From positions 6,076,001 to 6,140,000 of the forward strand of contig NZ_CP030047.1 in assembly GCF_015291625.1 (NCBI RefSeq): DNA of 64,000 nucleotides. The letters run 5' to 3'. The notes under the pieces are model-generated. The model made no database searches. It worked only from the letters and a program-made list of their open reading frames with translations, and was not told the DNA's origin. The translations under genes were made by a program, and so were the position numbers. Numbering within the stretch: position 1 is the stretch's first letter; each line of letters opens with the position of its first letter. Positions 18,062 to 26,800 of this stretch are shown here, piece after piece. The DNA is from Bradyrhizobium sp. CCBAU 53421 (lineage in GTDB: Bacteria; Pseudomonadota; Alphaproteobacteria; Rhizobiales; Xanthobacteraceae).

Positions 18062-19267
18062 CTAATCCTTGTCGTTCTTCTTGGTGAGGTCGCAGCCGAT
18101 CTCGCCGAGCCAGTACGGCTGAATCGTCCCGTAGTCCTTCTCGACGGTCACCTCATGCTTGGGCCCGACCGAGATCAGACGCATGCGGTGCGACGTGTGC
18201 TGGCTCTTCGGGTCGATGCAGACCTTGCCCTCGGGAGCGTCGATGCAGGCATCGCCGGTCGCGATCACCTTGCGCATGTCCTCGAGCTTGGTCGACTTGG
18301 CCTTCTCGACCAGCGCCTTGTACATGTAGAGCGCGTTATAGGCGTTGTAGCCCATGTCGTTGATGTAGAGTTCGTCGGGGAATTTGGCGTGCCAGCGCTT
18401 CTTGAAGTCGTTGGCTTCGGGCGTATCGATCTCCTCGAACCAGTTGGCGGTCGCATGCATGTTGTTGAGCGCCGGCGGCTTGAACCGCTTGTGCTCGAAG
18501 CCGAGCATGACCTTGATCGAGGACCCCATCGGCAGATTGAGGTTGGCCGCGGCGGCCTGCTCGAAGAACGAGTCCTGGGCGGCGCCGACGTTGATCGTCA
18601 GCAGCCAATCCGGCTTCGCCTTCTGGATGTTCTGGATCGTCTGCGCGAATTGCGACACGCCGAGCGGGATGAACTCCTCGCCGACGACCTCGCCGCCGAG
18701 GTCCTTCATGATCTTGCGGTTCCACTCCGCGGAGATCTGGCCGAAATTGTAGTCGGCGGCGATCACGTAGACCTTCTTGCCGAACTTCTGGACCATCCAG
18801 GGGATCAGCGTCGAGAACTGCTGCTCCGGCACCGCGCCCATGCTGACCATGGAGGCATCGCAGACGCCGCCTTCATACTGGTTCGTATAGAAATATGGCG
18901 TGGTGGTGCGATCGACGATCGGGCGCAATGCCTCGCGCGAGGCCGAGGTGATGCCGCCGATCAGCACATCGACCTTGTCGCGATTGAGCAGCCGCCGGCC
19001 GAACTCCTGGTAGCGGGCATTGTCACCTTGGGGATCAAGGTGAATCAGCTCGATCTGGCGTCCGAGAATGCCGCCGCTCTTGTTGATCTCCTCGACCGCG
19101 AGCTGCGAGCCGTGCAGCTTCGGCATACCCATGAACGCGAGGTCGCCGGAGACGTCCTCCAGCAGGCCGACCTTTAGCGGCGGTTCTGCCGCCTGGGCAG
19201 CGCCAATTGCCGCGGTCCCGAGCATTGCACCAAGCAAAGCCATTCCGACTATACGCCCCGAATACAT
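18062..19267 (-). CDS. Periplasmic amide/urea-type substrate-binding protein (UrtA/AmiC superfamily)
   Basis: This is the receptor of the first amide importer. ATG 19267 (MYSGRIVGMALLG) follows an AGAGGA ribosome site and gives 401 residues with a classical Sec signal peptide ending AAQAAE (about 20-28). Mature sequence begins LKVGLLEDVSGDLAFMGMP. The stretch ITSASREALRPIVDR resembles the TSASRKAVLP motif of UrtA and AmiC, placing it in the amide/urea branch. Next genes in the operon are both permeases and both ATPases. Ligand inferred to be an amide because two amidases and an acetamidase/formamidase share the transcript. Confidence 0.9.
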   Translation of the reverse strand: MYSGRIVGMALLGAMLGTAAIGAAQAAEPPLKVGLLEDVSGDLAFMGMPKLHGSQLAVEEINKSGGILGRQIELIHLDPQGDNARYQEFGRRLLNRDKVDVLIGGITSASREALRPIVDRTTTPYFYTNQYEGGVCDASMVSMGAVPEQQFSTLIPWMVQKFGKKVYVIAADYNFGQISAEWNRKIMKDLGGEVVGEEFIPLGVSQFAQTIQNIQKAKPDWLLTINVGAAQDSFFEQAAAANLNLPMGSSIKVMLGFEHKRFKPPALNNMHATANWFEEIDTPEANDFKKRWHAKFPDELYINDMGYNAYNALYMYKALVEKAKSTKLEDMRKVIATGDACIDAPEGKVCIDPKSQHTSHRMRLISVGPKHEVTVEKDYGTIQPYWLGEIGCDLTKKNDKD

Positions 19268-19302
19268 CGCGATGTCCTCTGTCGTTGAAGGATGTTTTGA
19301 AT

Positions 19303-20298
19303 TCACGCCTTGAGGTAGTTCTTCAAGATCGACGCCCCCATCGTGTATTTGGGGTCGACCATGTTGCCGAGCCGCATCCGGCCGGCCTGGCTGAGCAGCA
19401 TGTAGGCATCGATCTCATCGAAGCCGTAATCGGCGCTCATCCAGCGCACCAGTTCGCGATAGGCGATCCGCGCCGCGTCTTCGAGCGGCCGCGCGCTGCC
19501 GATCGTCATGATGAAGTCTCGCGTCTCGAGCCGCGGCCAGGCGAAGCTCCAGTTCTTGATCAGATCGATCTGCAGCGTCACGGTGGCGCGCTGTTCGAGC
19601 GCGACGCCCGAGAGCTCGCCGTCGCCCTGCGTGGCGTGGCAATCGCCGACATAAAGCAGCCCGCCCTCGGCGTGGACCGGAAAATAGATGATCGCACCGG
19701 GCGCCACGTCGGGCAGGTCCATGTTGCCGCCGTGATAGTCGGGCTGCAGCGAGGAGATCGCCTCGATCTCGGGCGAGACGCCGATCGTGCCGATGAACGG
19801 CTCGTAGGGCAGCGTGATCTTGTCGTTCCAGCGCACGCCGTTGCGGTCGACATGCAGCTTCTTGACGCGTTCCGGCAGCGGCGGATTGAGCAGCGCCGTG
19901 GATGCGGTCCCGACCAGGCCGCCGAATTCCGGAATGATGCAGGTGGTGCCTGCCGGCTGCGCGCCGCGGGTCTCGACGTCGCGGATATAGACGGCGAGGC
20001 AATCGCCCTTCTTGGCGCCCTTGACCGCGATCGGCCCGCATTGCGGGTTCAGATAGGGGAAGTTCAGTTTCGCCGTGGGGCTGTCGCTTTCGCTGGTGAG
20101 CACGCCGCCGAAGGCATCTTCGGTCTCGACGACGACGACCCCGCCGGGATCGATCGACAGGGTCGGCTTGGCATAGGGTCCATAGACGTAATGGAATCCG
20201 CCCTGCTGCTCGATCGTCAGACTATGGGTCGTGCCGGTCGCACCTTTTGCGACGGCTCGCTTGGCCATGATGGAACTATTCAACCAGTCTTCGGTCAT
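19303..20298 (-). CDS. Acetamidase/formamidase (FmdA/AmdA family)
   Basis: FmdA/AmdA enzymes hydrolyse formamide or acetamide to ammonia and the acid. The 331-residue protein carries the family landmarks: FPYLNPQCGPI, PEFGG, PYEPFIGTIGVSPE, GGNMDL and GDCHATQGDGELSG. The last provides the conserved His/Asp/Glu residues thought to bind metal. The ATG at 20298 follows a GAGGAG site. It lies between an amidase gene (17 bases) and the receptor gene (35 bases), so the operon supplies uptake and hydrolysis together. Substrate range within small amides is not readable. Confidence 0.93.
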   Translation of the reverse strand: MTEDWLNSSIMAKRAVAKGATGTTHSLTIEQQGGFHYVYGPYAKPTLSIDPGGVVVVETEDAFGGVLTSESDSPTAKLNFPYLNPQCGPIAVKGAKKGDCLAVYIRDVETRGAQPAGTTCIIPEFGGLVGTASTALLNPPLPERVKKLHVDRNGVRWNDKITLPYEPFIGTIGVSPEIEAISSLQPDYHGGNMDLPDVAPGAIIYFPVHAEGGLLYVGDCHATQGDGELSGVALEQRATVTLQIDLIKNWSFAWPRLETRDFIMTIGSARPLEDAARIAYRELVRWMSADYGFDEIDAYMLLSQAGRMRLGNMVDPKYTMGASILKNYLKA

Positions 20299-20315
20299 GC
20301 GAACGGCTCCTCAAC

Positions 20316-21716
20316 TCAGATCGCGGGGTGGCGCTTGTGCCAGTCGGTGACGCGCTGGAAGGCATCGCCAGCGCGGACGAGACTTGCCTCGTCGAAATGA
20401 CGGCCAACGAACTGGAAGGCGACCGGACCGCCGTTTGGCGCGAAGCCGCCGGGAAGCGTCACGGTCGGGCTGCCGGTCATGTCGAACGGACAGGTGAAGC
20501 GCAGCAGCCCCGTGATCAGCGACGGGTCCTCGCCCAGCGCCGCCATCTTGGCCAATGTCGGCGCAGCGAACGCCTGAGCTGGAACTGCGATGAGATCGAC
20601 CGTCTCGAACAGCAGCCGCACGGCGCCGCGAAAGGCTTCGCGCCGCAGCACGATCTTCTGATAGTCCATGCCGGACTGCGCCCGGCCGAGATCGAGCAAA
20701 CCGGCGAGCGCGGGACCGTATTCATCCTTGCGCGCGGGATAGGTTTCTTCGTGGGCGACCGCCACCTCGATGCCGCACAGTGGGAACCAGTCCTCGATCA
20801 CCGCCTTCGGATCGGCGAACGTGATCTCCTTGATCGTCGCGCCGAGATCAGCGGCAACACGCAGACCTTCGCTGAGCACCTTGCCGGCCGCCTCATCGGT
20901 GCCCTCGCTGGTCCAGCGCCGATCGACCCCGATCGTCACACCGCGCAAATCTCCGGTCAGGCCGGCGAGATAGTCCGGCACGGCTAGCGGTACCGACGTG
21001 GTGTCCTTGGGATCCTGCCCCGCGATCACGCCGAGGATCACCCCGCAATCGGCCGCGCTGCGCGCCATTGGCCCGATGTGATCCAGCGTTGCGGCGAGCT
21101 CGAATGCGCCGTAACGGCTGACGCGCCCCCAGGTCGGCTTCAGCCCGGTGATGCCGTTGGCCGCCGACGGAAAGCAGATCGAGCCGCCGGTGTCGGTTCC
21201 AAGCGAACCGAAGCAGAGTCCCGCCGCGGTGGCGACGCCGGAACCGCTCGACGACGCGCCGGACCACAGATCGGCATTCCACGGATTCTTCGGCGGATCG
21301 ATCTTCGGGTGATGATCGGCATAGGCGCCCTCGGTCTGCTGCAGCTTGCCGAGAATGATCGCGCCGGCATCCTTGAGCCGCGCAACGACCGTGGCATCCT
21401 CGCTCGGCCGGAAATCACGGTGGATGGTCATGCCATGCGCGGCCGGCGCGCCCTTGGCCCAGCACAAATCCTTGACCGCGATCGGCACGCCGTGCAGCGG
21501 CCCCTTGATCTTGCCGGACGCAATCTCCTTTTCGGCGGCCGCAGCTTCGGAAAGCGCTGCGTCGCCCATCACATACGCGTAACTCTTGAGCTTGCCGTCG
21601 AGCTGCTCGATCCGGCCGAGCATCGCTTTGGTCACCTCGACCGGCGAGAGTTTCCTGGCCTGGATTTGCCGCCCGACCTCAATGAGCCCGAGATAGTGAA
21701 GTTCCGTCGTCGGCAT
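20316..21716 (-). CDS. Amidase-signature hydrolase (first gene of the amide operon)
   Basis: This 466-residue amidase has the triad at K82 (VKDLC), GASSSGSG (153-160) and S179 (DTGGSICFP). It is a paralogue of the enzyme at 12313-13716, so the operon begins and ends with related amidases; they probably differ in substrate. The ATG at 21716 is the first start after a roughly 275-nt leader that includes a candidate intrinsic terminator, and the divergent genes encode AmiC and AmiR. Amide-responsive antitermination is therefore the likely control. Confidence 0.93.
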   Translation of the reverse strand: MPTTELHYLGLIEVGRQIQARKLSPVEVTKAMLGRIEQLDGKLKSYAYVMGDAALSEAAAAEKEIASGKIKGPLHGVPIAVKDLCWAKGAPAAHGMTIHRDFRPSEDATVVARLKDAGAIILGKLQQTEGAYADHHPKIDPPKNPWNADLWSGASSSGSGVATAAGLCFGSLGTDTGGSICFPSAANGITGLKPTWGRVSRYGAFELAATLDHIGPMARSAADCGVILGVIAGQDPKDTTSVPLAVPDYLAGLTGDLRGVTIGVDRRWTSEGTDEAAGKVLSEGLRVAADLGATIKEITFADPKAVIEDWFPLCGIEVAVAHEETYPARKDEYGPALAGLLDLGRAQSGMDYQKIVLRREAFRGAVRLLFETVDLIAVPAQAFAAPTLAKMAALGEDPSLITGLLRFTCPFDMTGSPTVTLPGGFAPNGGPVAFQFVGRHFDEASLVRAGDAFQRVTDWHKRHPAI

Positions 21717-21786
21717 CGCTTCTCATCCCCGCACTTGGCACGACGCAAGCGCAGGCACTGCCCATCACCGCGCATGCGCCTCCGGC

Positions 21787-21810
21787 TTGGCGACACGGAC
21801 GTGTCGCCAA
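21787..21810 (-). other. Leader stem-loop upstream of the first amidase gene
   Basis: TTGGCGACAC, loop GTCC and GTGTCGCCAA form a perfect 10-bp stem in the transcribed leader, 70 bases before the amidase start. There is no T-run after it. It may take part in antitermination or stabilise the message. Confidence 0.45.
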
Positions 21811-21823
21811 TTTGTTTGGCGGC

Positions 21824-21863
21824 AAAAGCAAAAAGCCACCCGCCCCTCCAAAACGAAGGTGAC
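21824..21863 (-). terminator. Candidate intrinsic terminator in the amidase leader
   Basis: On the minus strand GTCACC (21863-21858) can pair with GGTGGC (21840-21835), and TTTTTGCTTTT follows immediately. The stem is only six pairs, one of them G-T, and the loop is 17 bases, so this is weaker than the terminator at 50 kb. The position in the leader of an operon divergent from amiR is what AmiR-type antitermination would need. Confidence 0.35.
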
Positions 21864-22138
21864 GAATGGCCCAAATGCCGCGGCTATGAACTATCGCGTG
21901 GGGCTCTGGATCGAACGGAGCACTCTGCGCGGCGACCGGGACGTCATCGGCCAAATCGACGCACGCAAGGTTCGACAGGAAGCCCTGTAGGAGAAAACTC
22001 TAAGGAGGAGTGCAGCGCGTTGTCAACGAGGCGGGGTGCACAAATTTCGCTAGGTGCATGCGCAGCAAATCGGCATGACCTCTTGCACCGACCTCTGCGA
22101 AGATGATTTCCTTCGCGCGTTGCACTGAAAGTTCGTCG

Positions 22139-23302
22139 ATGACAAAGCCGTCCATTCCCGTTGGCATCATCTGCTCGCAGCACGGGCCCTATCAGGCCAT
22201 GGGGCGCGAGATCCTGAAGAGCGCCATGATGGCGGTCGACGAGATCAACGAGCAGGACGAGTTCGACTTCGCGATATCGGCGCATGTCCGCGATCCCCGC
22301 GGAATCATTTCGGAATACCATACGGTCTGCGACGACCTCATTCGCAATGTCGGGGTCGAGCACATCATCGGCTGCTACACTTCGGCCTCGCGCAAGCAGG
22401 TGCTCCCGATCGTCGAGCGCACCGACCGCCTGCTCTGGTATCCGGCCCGCTACGAGGGCTTCGAATGCTCCGACAACGTCATCTATGTCGGCGCCTCGCC
22501 CAATCACAACGTGCTGCCGCTGGTGCGCTACGTGCTCGACAATCTGTCGCGGGAGATATTCTGCGTCGGCTCCAACTATGTCTGGACCTGGGAAACCAAC
22601 CGGGTCACCCGCGAGCTGGTGACGGCGGCGCGGGGACGCATTCTCGCCGAACGCCTGCTCGAGCTCGGCGAGAGCGCGGTCACGCACATCGTCGATGAGA
22701 TCGTGCGGCGCCGCCCGCCGGTGGTGTTCAACACGCTGGTCGGCAGCTCGAGCTATGATTTCATCCGCGCCTTCCATGCCGCGACCCTTGCTGCGGGTCT
22801 CGACATCCCGATGCTGAGCTGCAGCCTGTGCGAGCCCGAGCTCAAGATCGCAGGTCCCGCCTCGGCCGGCTGCATCACGTCGTCGGCTTATTTCGAGAGC
22901 ATCCGCCTGCCCGAGAACCAGGCCTTCGTCGCGCGCTGGAAGGCGCGTCACGGCGACCACAGCATCCCGTCGGTGGACGGGCAATCCGCCTATGTCGCGG
23001 TCTATCTTTTGGCCCGCGCGCTGCAGCGCGCCGGCACGTCCGATATCGGCGAGGTGCGCCGCGCCGCAGCCGGCCATCGCTACAATTCGCCGCAAGGTCC
23101 GGTCTGGATCGACGGCAGCAACAACCACTGCGTCCTGACGCCGAGGCTCGCCGTCTCCAATGCCGAAGGACAGTTTGACATCTTCTGGGAAGCTGAAGCT
23201 CCGGTTAAGCCGGATCCCTATCTGACGCAGCTCGACATCGCCGCCAGCCCGGCAAGGGATGGAACGTCGCCGAATGCGCCGCATTTGCGGGTTGTAAAAT
23301 GA
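22139..23302 (+). CDS. amiC: AmiC-type amide sensor, negative regulator of AmiR
   Basis: In Pseudomonas AmiC is a cytoplasmic receptor of the periplasmic-binding-protein fold. It binds AmiR until an amide displaces it. This protein has 387 residues from ATG 22139 (MTKPSIPVGIIC) and no signal peptide, as expected for a cytoplasmic sensor. It carries TSASRKQVLPIVER and LLWYPARYEGFE, the amide/urea receptor signature. Its stop overlaps the AmiR start by ATGA (23299-23302). It is divergent from the amidase operon. The C-terminus ends with an unusual Pro/Ala tail. Ligand inferred as an amide. Confidence 0.9.
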   Translation: MTKPSIPVGIICSQHGPYQAMGREILKSAMMAVDEINEQDEFDFAISAHVRDPRGIISEYHTVCDDLIRNVGVEHIIGCYTSASRKQVLPIVERTDRLLWYPARYEGFECSDNVIYVGASPNHNVLPLVRYVLDNLSREIFCVGSNYVWTWETNRVTRELVTAARGRILAERLLELGESAVTHIVDEIVRRRPPVVFNTLVGSSSYDFIRAFHAATLAAGLDIPMLSCSLCEPELKIAGPASAGCITSSAYFESIRLPENQAFVARWKARHGDHSIPSVDGQSAYVAVYLLARALQRAGTSDIGEVRRAAAGHRYNSPQGPVWIDGSNNHCVLTPRLAVSNAEGQFDIFWEAEAPVKPDPYLTQLDIAASPARDGTSPNAPHLRVVK

Positions 23303-23895
23303 GCAAGCCGTCGTCATTTTCGCTGCGCGGACGCAAGGCGCTCGTCGCCATCAGGGACGAGCGCGACGCCACCATCGTCAGGCGCCAGTTCGAGCGTCTC
23401 GGGATCGACATCGTCACATGGGAGCCCGGCGCCAACATCGACTGCCGGCCGGATGTGACGTTGATCGACGACGACTTCCTTCCGCTTACCTCGGCTGCGC
23501 AACGCGCGTCGCTTGGACGAAGTCCGGTCATCGCCCTGCTCGGCACCGAGACGCCGAGCCGGCTTAAGCTGGTGCTCGACCTCGATCCGGCCTCGTTCCT
23601 GGTCAAGCCGCTGCGCTCGGCCGGCATCTATGCCGCGCTCGTGCTGGCCTTCGAACGAAGCGAACGAACCAGCGAGCTGAAGCAACAGGTGGTGAAGCTC
23701 GAACAGCGTCTCCGATCGCGCCGCGTCGTGCTCGCCGCGGTCCTTCAGGTCATGCACACGCATGCGCTGGCCGAGCCGGCCGCCTTTGCGCTGATCCGGC
23801 GGGCTGCCATGGAACAGCGCAAGACCATCGAGGAGCTCTCGGCCGAGATCACGGCCAAGGGCTCCCTGCCTGCGCAACGAGCTAAAGCGCTCTAG
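23299..23895 (+). CDS. amiR: AmiR-type ANTAR RNA-binding antiterminator
   Basis: ANTAR proteins bind paired hairpins in leader RNA and prevent termination. The 198-residue protein has an N-terminal receiver-like domain without the canonical Asp phosphorylation pattern, a coiled-coil linker (about 115-140, SELKQQVVKLEQRLRS) and a C-terminal ANTAR three-helix domain with AAFALIRRAAMEQRKTIEEL. This matches the AmiR architecture controlled by AmiC rather than by phosphorylation. It is coupled to amiC. Its TAG stop shares the four bases CTAG (23892-23895) with the stop of the convergent giant exoprotein gene. Confidence 0.9.
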   Translation: MSKPSSFSLRGRKALVAIRDERDATIVRRQFERLGIDIVTWEPGANIDCRPDVTLIDDDFLPLTSAAQRASLGRSPVIALLGTETPSRLKLVLDLDPASFLVKPLRSAGIYAALVLAFERSERTSELKQQVVKLEQRLRSRRVVLAAVLQVMHTHALAEPAAFALIRRAAMEQRKTIEELSAEITAKGSLPAQRAKAL

Positions 23896-26800
23896 TTCAC
23901 CACCTGACGGCGCTCCTCCGGCGTCAGCTTCTTCATCTGCTCCGCGGTCAACTGGCCATCGCCGATCAACTGGAAGGCGCTGTTCGGGTCGTATTGGCTT
24001 TGCTTGTCGTTGCCGCGCCGCTTTTGATCATCGCTGCCGTCACCCCCGCCGTAACCGAGCACTTCGACGATGATGACCGAGGGCTGCTCGTTGGTGTTCG
24101 GCGGCGGCACGGCGGCCTGCTTGGCGGCAGCGCCTGCCGTGTTCGAGGCCTCGCTCAGGGCGCCCATGTTTGGTGCCTGGACCTGCGGCACGCCGATGAC
24201 GCCACCCTGCGCCTGAATGTTGGCGGCGTTGACGATATGCAGGGCTGCGATGTTGACGAAGCTCGACGCGCGGATGCCGGCTTCGCCCGCATCGACGGTG
24301 CCGAGCGGTGCAATCAGATCGACCGTTCCCCGCGTTACCTCCGGAATCGGCTGCAGCGTCGCGATGCCGGCGCCGCTGGAGGGCGTCACCGGCGATATCG
24401 TGATGTCGCCGTAGTTGTCGTAAGCGCGCTTCGGCGGCGTGTAGATCACGGTGGTCTTGGCGCCGCGGCCGGCGTTGATGTCGCCCTCCGCCGACCAAAT
24501 GACGATATTGCCGCCGAACGTCGTCATGATGCGCGACAGGCCCATCAGCACGCTGTTCTGCGAATAGATCTGGATGTTGCCCGCGCCTTGCGTGATCAGG
24601 CCGGCGTCGGCGCCCGGCAGCAGCCCTTCGGTGCCGATCGTGACGCCGCCGCCCGGCGTGAGGAACTGGATGTCGCCGCCGAAATCGGTGTGAACGAAGC
24701 CGCTTCGAATGGCGTAGTTCACGCCCGCGCCGGATGCCGCCGTGAAGATCGTGATATCGCCATCGTAGGCGGACGGGTTCGGGAACAACGCCGCGATCGC
24801 CTCGCGCCCGCGCAGATAGGAGCCGGCGCGCGGACCGTTCGTATCGGTGTATTCGCGCCCGCCCGCGGTCAGCTCGGCGTAGTAGACTTGCCGCAGGAAG
24901 ATGCGTTGCTGCTCGCCCGGCAGCGGAAGGAAGTAGCCGAGCGCATCGGCCTTCGCCCCGCTATAGCCGAAGCGCTCCGTCAGCCAGGCATAGAGCTCGT
25001 CGCCATAGGTCTTCGCCACCTTGCCGTGCTGATCGGCGAGCGGCCCGACCGCGGCGAGATTGTCCGGATCGAGATAGAGCCTGGCAAAGCCGGTCCAGTC
25101 GACCTGGCCGACACCGACTTCACCCGCGCCGGCACCGGCCTGCATGACGACACTTGCGCCCGGCCGGCTGTCGCCGGCGACCACGGCGCCGATGCTTTCG
25201 ACCGTAGCCGTCGATCCCTGGTAGATGTTCTTGGCCGCCGTGATTTCGAAGGTGCCCGGTCCGGCGATCGCCCAGCCTCTGTTCGCTGCCGAATCGACCC
25301 CAGGCCAGCCGGCGTAGATGACGCTGCCGCCAGCCGCGATGGTCGACACATCGTTGGGGTCGTTGTGGAGGATCAGGCCCTTGGTGTTGACGATGTCACC
25401 GCCCGCAAGCATCCGCAGCGGTCCGCCTGCCTGATAGTAGGCGTTGCTGGCGTTGACGCCGAGCACCGTCGTGATTTGTCCGTAGGTGATTCCGGTGATA
25501 TCGCCGTTCACCGCATAGATGCGCGACAGATTGCCGTCGTACGATACCGCCCTGTCCTTCACCGTGTTTGCATCAAAGACGAAGGGATATCCGCCCGTGT
25601 CGTAGCCGTAGACGGGCTGTCCGCTGGAGCTATCGCTTACTGCATTGCCGCCCCAATAATTGGAAGCCGCGACGGTCAGTCCAACTCGACCGTTCAGGAT
25701 TGCCCAGCCGGGCTGGAACGGGGTCGCCAGAGCCGACGGCGGCGCCATTGACGGACCCATCAAGATCGTGTCGCCAAAGATCGAGCCTTGCGCCAGCACC
25801 TCGAGCACGCCGTCCTCCGACGGCAGCAGCGTCCCGTCGCCGGGATTGTAGATGCTGCCGTTGGCGGCGACCGCGCGCATGGTCGATGGCAGGAACCGGA
25901 AGTACGCGGAAGCGGCTCCCGGCGCGAGCGAACCGCCCGCGGCGAACTCGTTGACGGCGGTTGCCCCCGTCCACAGCGTGAACCAGCTCACGCCGGCGCC
26001 GGCCGCGCTGCCGTTGTTGGCGTCCGTCAGGTTGGTGAGGCCGACACGGCCCGGATCGAGGATGGTTCCCGCAGCCAGGTCCCCGCGCGCACGAATGTTG
26101 ATCACGCTGTCGCCCGGAGCGAAATCGCCGCCGGCGAGCTTGGTCACCGAATAGGAGGTCAGCGGGTTGATCGGCCGCGGATCCACTCCACTGGCATTGC
26201 GGTCGTTGGTTGCGATGAGGCTGCCGAAATCCCCTGTCGCGACATCCATCGCACCGCGCAGATTGACGAACTGATTGCCGCCGGTGCCGACAGCACTGGC
26301 CGTCACCGACATTGTGCCGCCGCCGGTCTGCACCAGGCTGCCATCGGCCATCACGCGACCGCTGCCGCCGACGGCAATGACCAGACCCCGGCCCGCGTCG
26401 CCGATCGTGCCGCCGGCCTGCAAGGTCACATTGCCGCCGCCGAGCGTGCCGAGGCCGGAGAACGCCGACAGTCCCAAAGACAAGATGCTGGGGTCACGGA
26501 CTTGATCGAGCGTATAGCTGCCGAAGTTGATGCCCCATGCGGTCCGCTGACCGATCTCCGAGCCGCCCTGGCCCCATAGCCAGGACCCGATCTGGGTCGC
26601 TCCCTTCGTCAGCGTGCCGCTGACGTCGCCCTGCGCCACCAGCAGGAAATCGCCGCCATGTTCGGGGTAGTACATCCGCTGCGAGCCGAGCGTTGCTTCG
26701 TAGCCGGCATTGGCCGATCCGAGCACCGTGCCGTCGGCCGATGTCGCGCGGTCGACATTGTAGGGATCATTCTCCGCGGTCCCGGTCGCCCTGATCGCGG

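Larger units (their letters stand above)
21717..22138. promoter_or_regulatory. Divergent control region between amidase operon and amiCR
   Basis: This 422-base region separates the leftward amidase operon from the rightward amiC-amiR pair. On the minus strand it holds a promoter-like pair, TTGACA at 22026-22021 and TTAGAG at 22003-21998 with a 17-base gap. A leader with the candidate terminator (21824-21863) and a long hairpin (21787-21810) follows. Short open frames inside it look random. I did not find a dual hairpin as convincing as the one at 50.1 kb. Confidence 0.5.

Noticed and set aside
21864..21991. Search for a dual-hairpin ANTAR element in the first amidase leader
   Set aside because: Only short or loose stems were found (for example ACAGG-GCTT-CCTGT), not a pair of hexaloops like the one at 50.1 kb.
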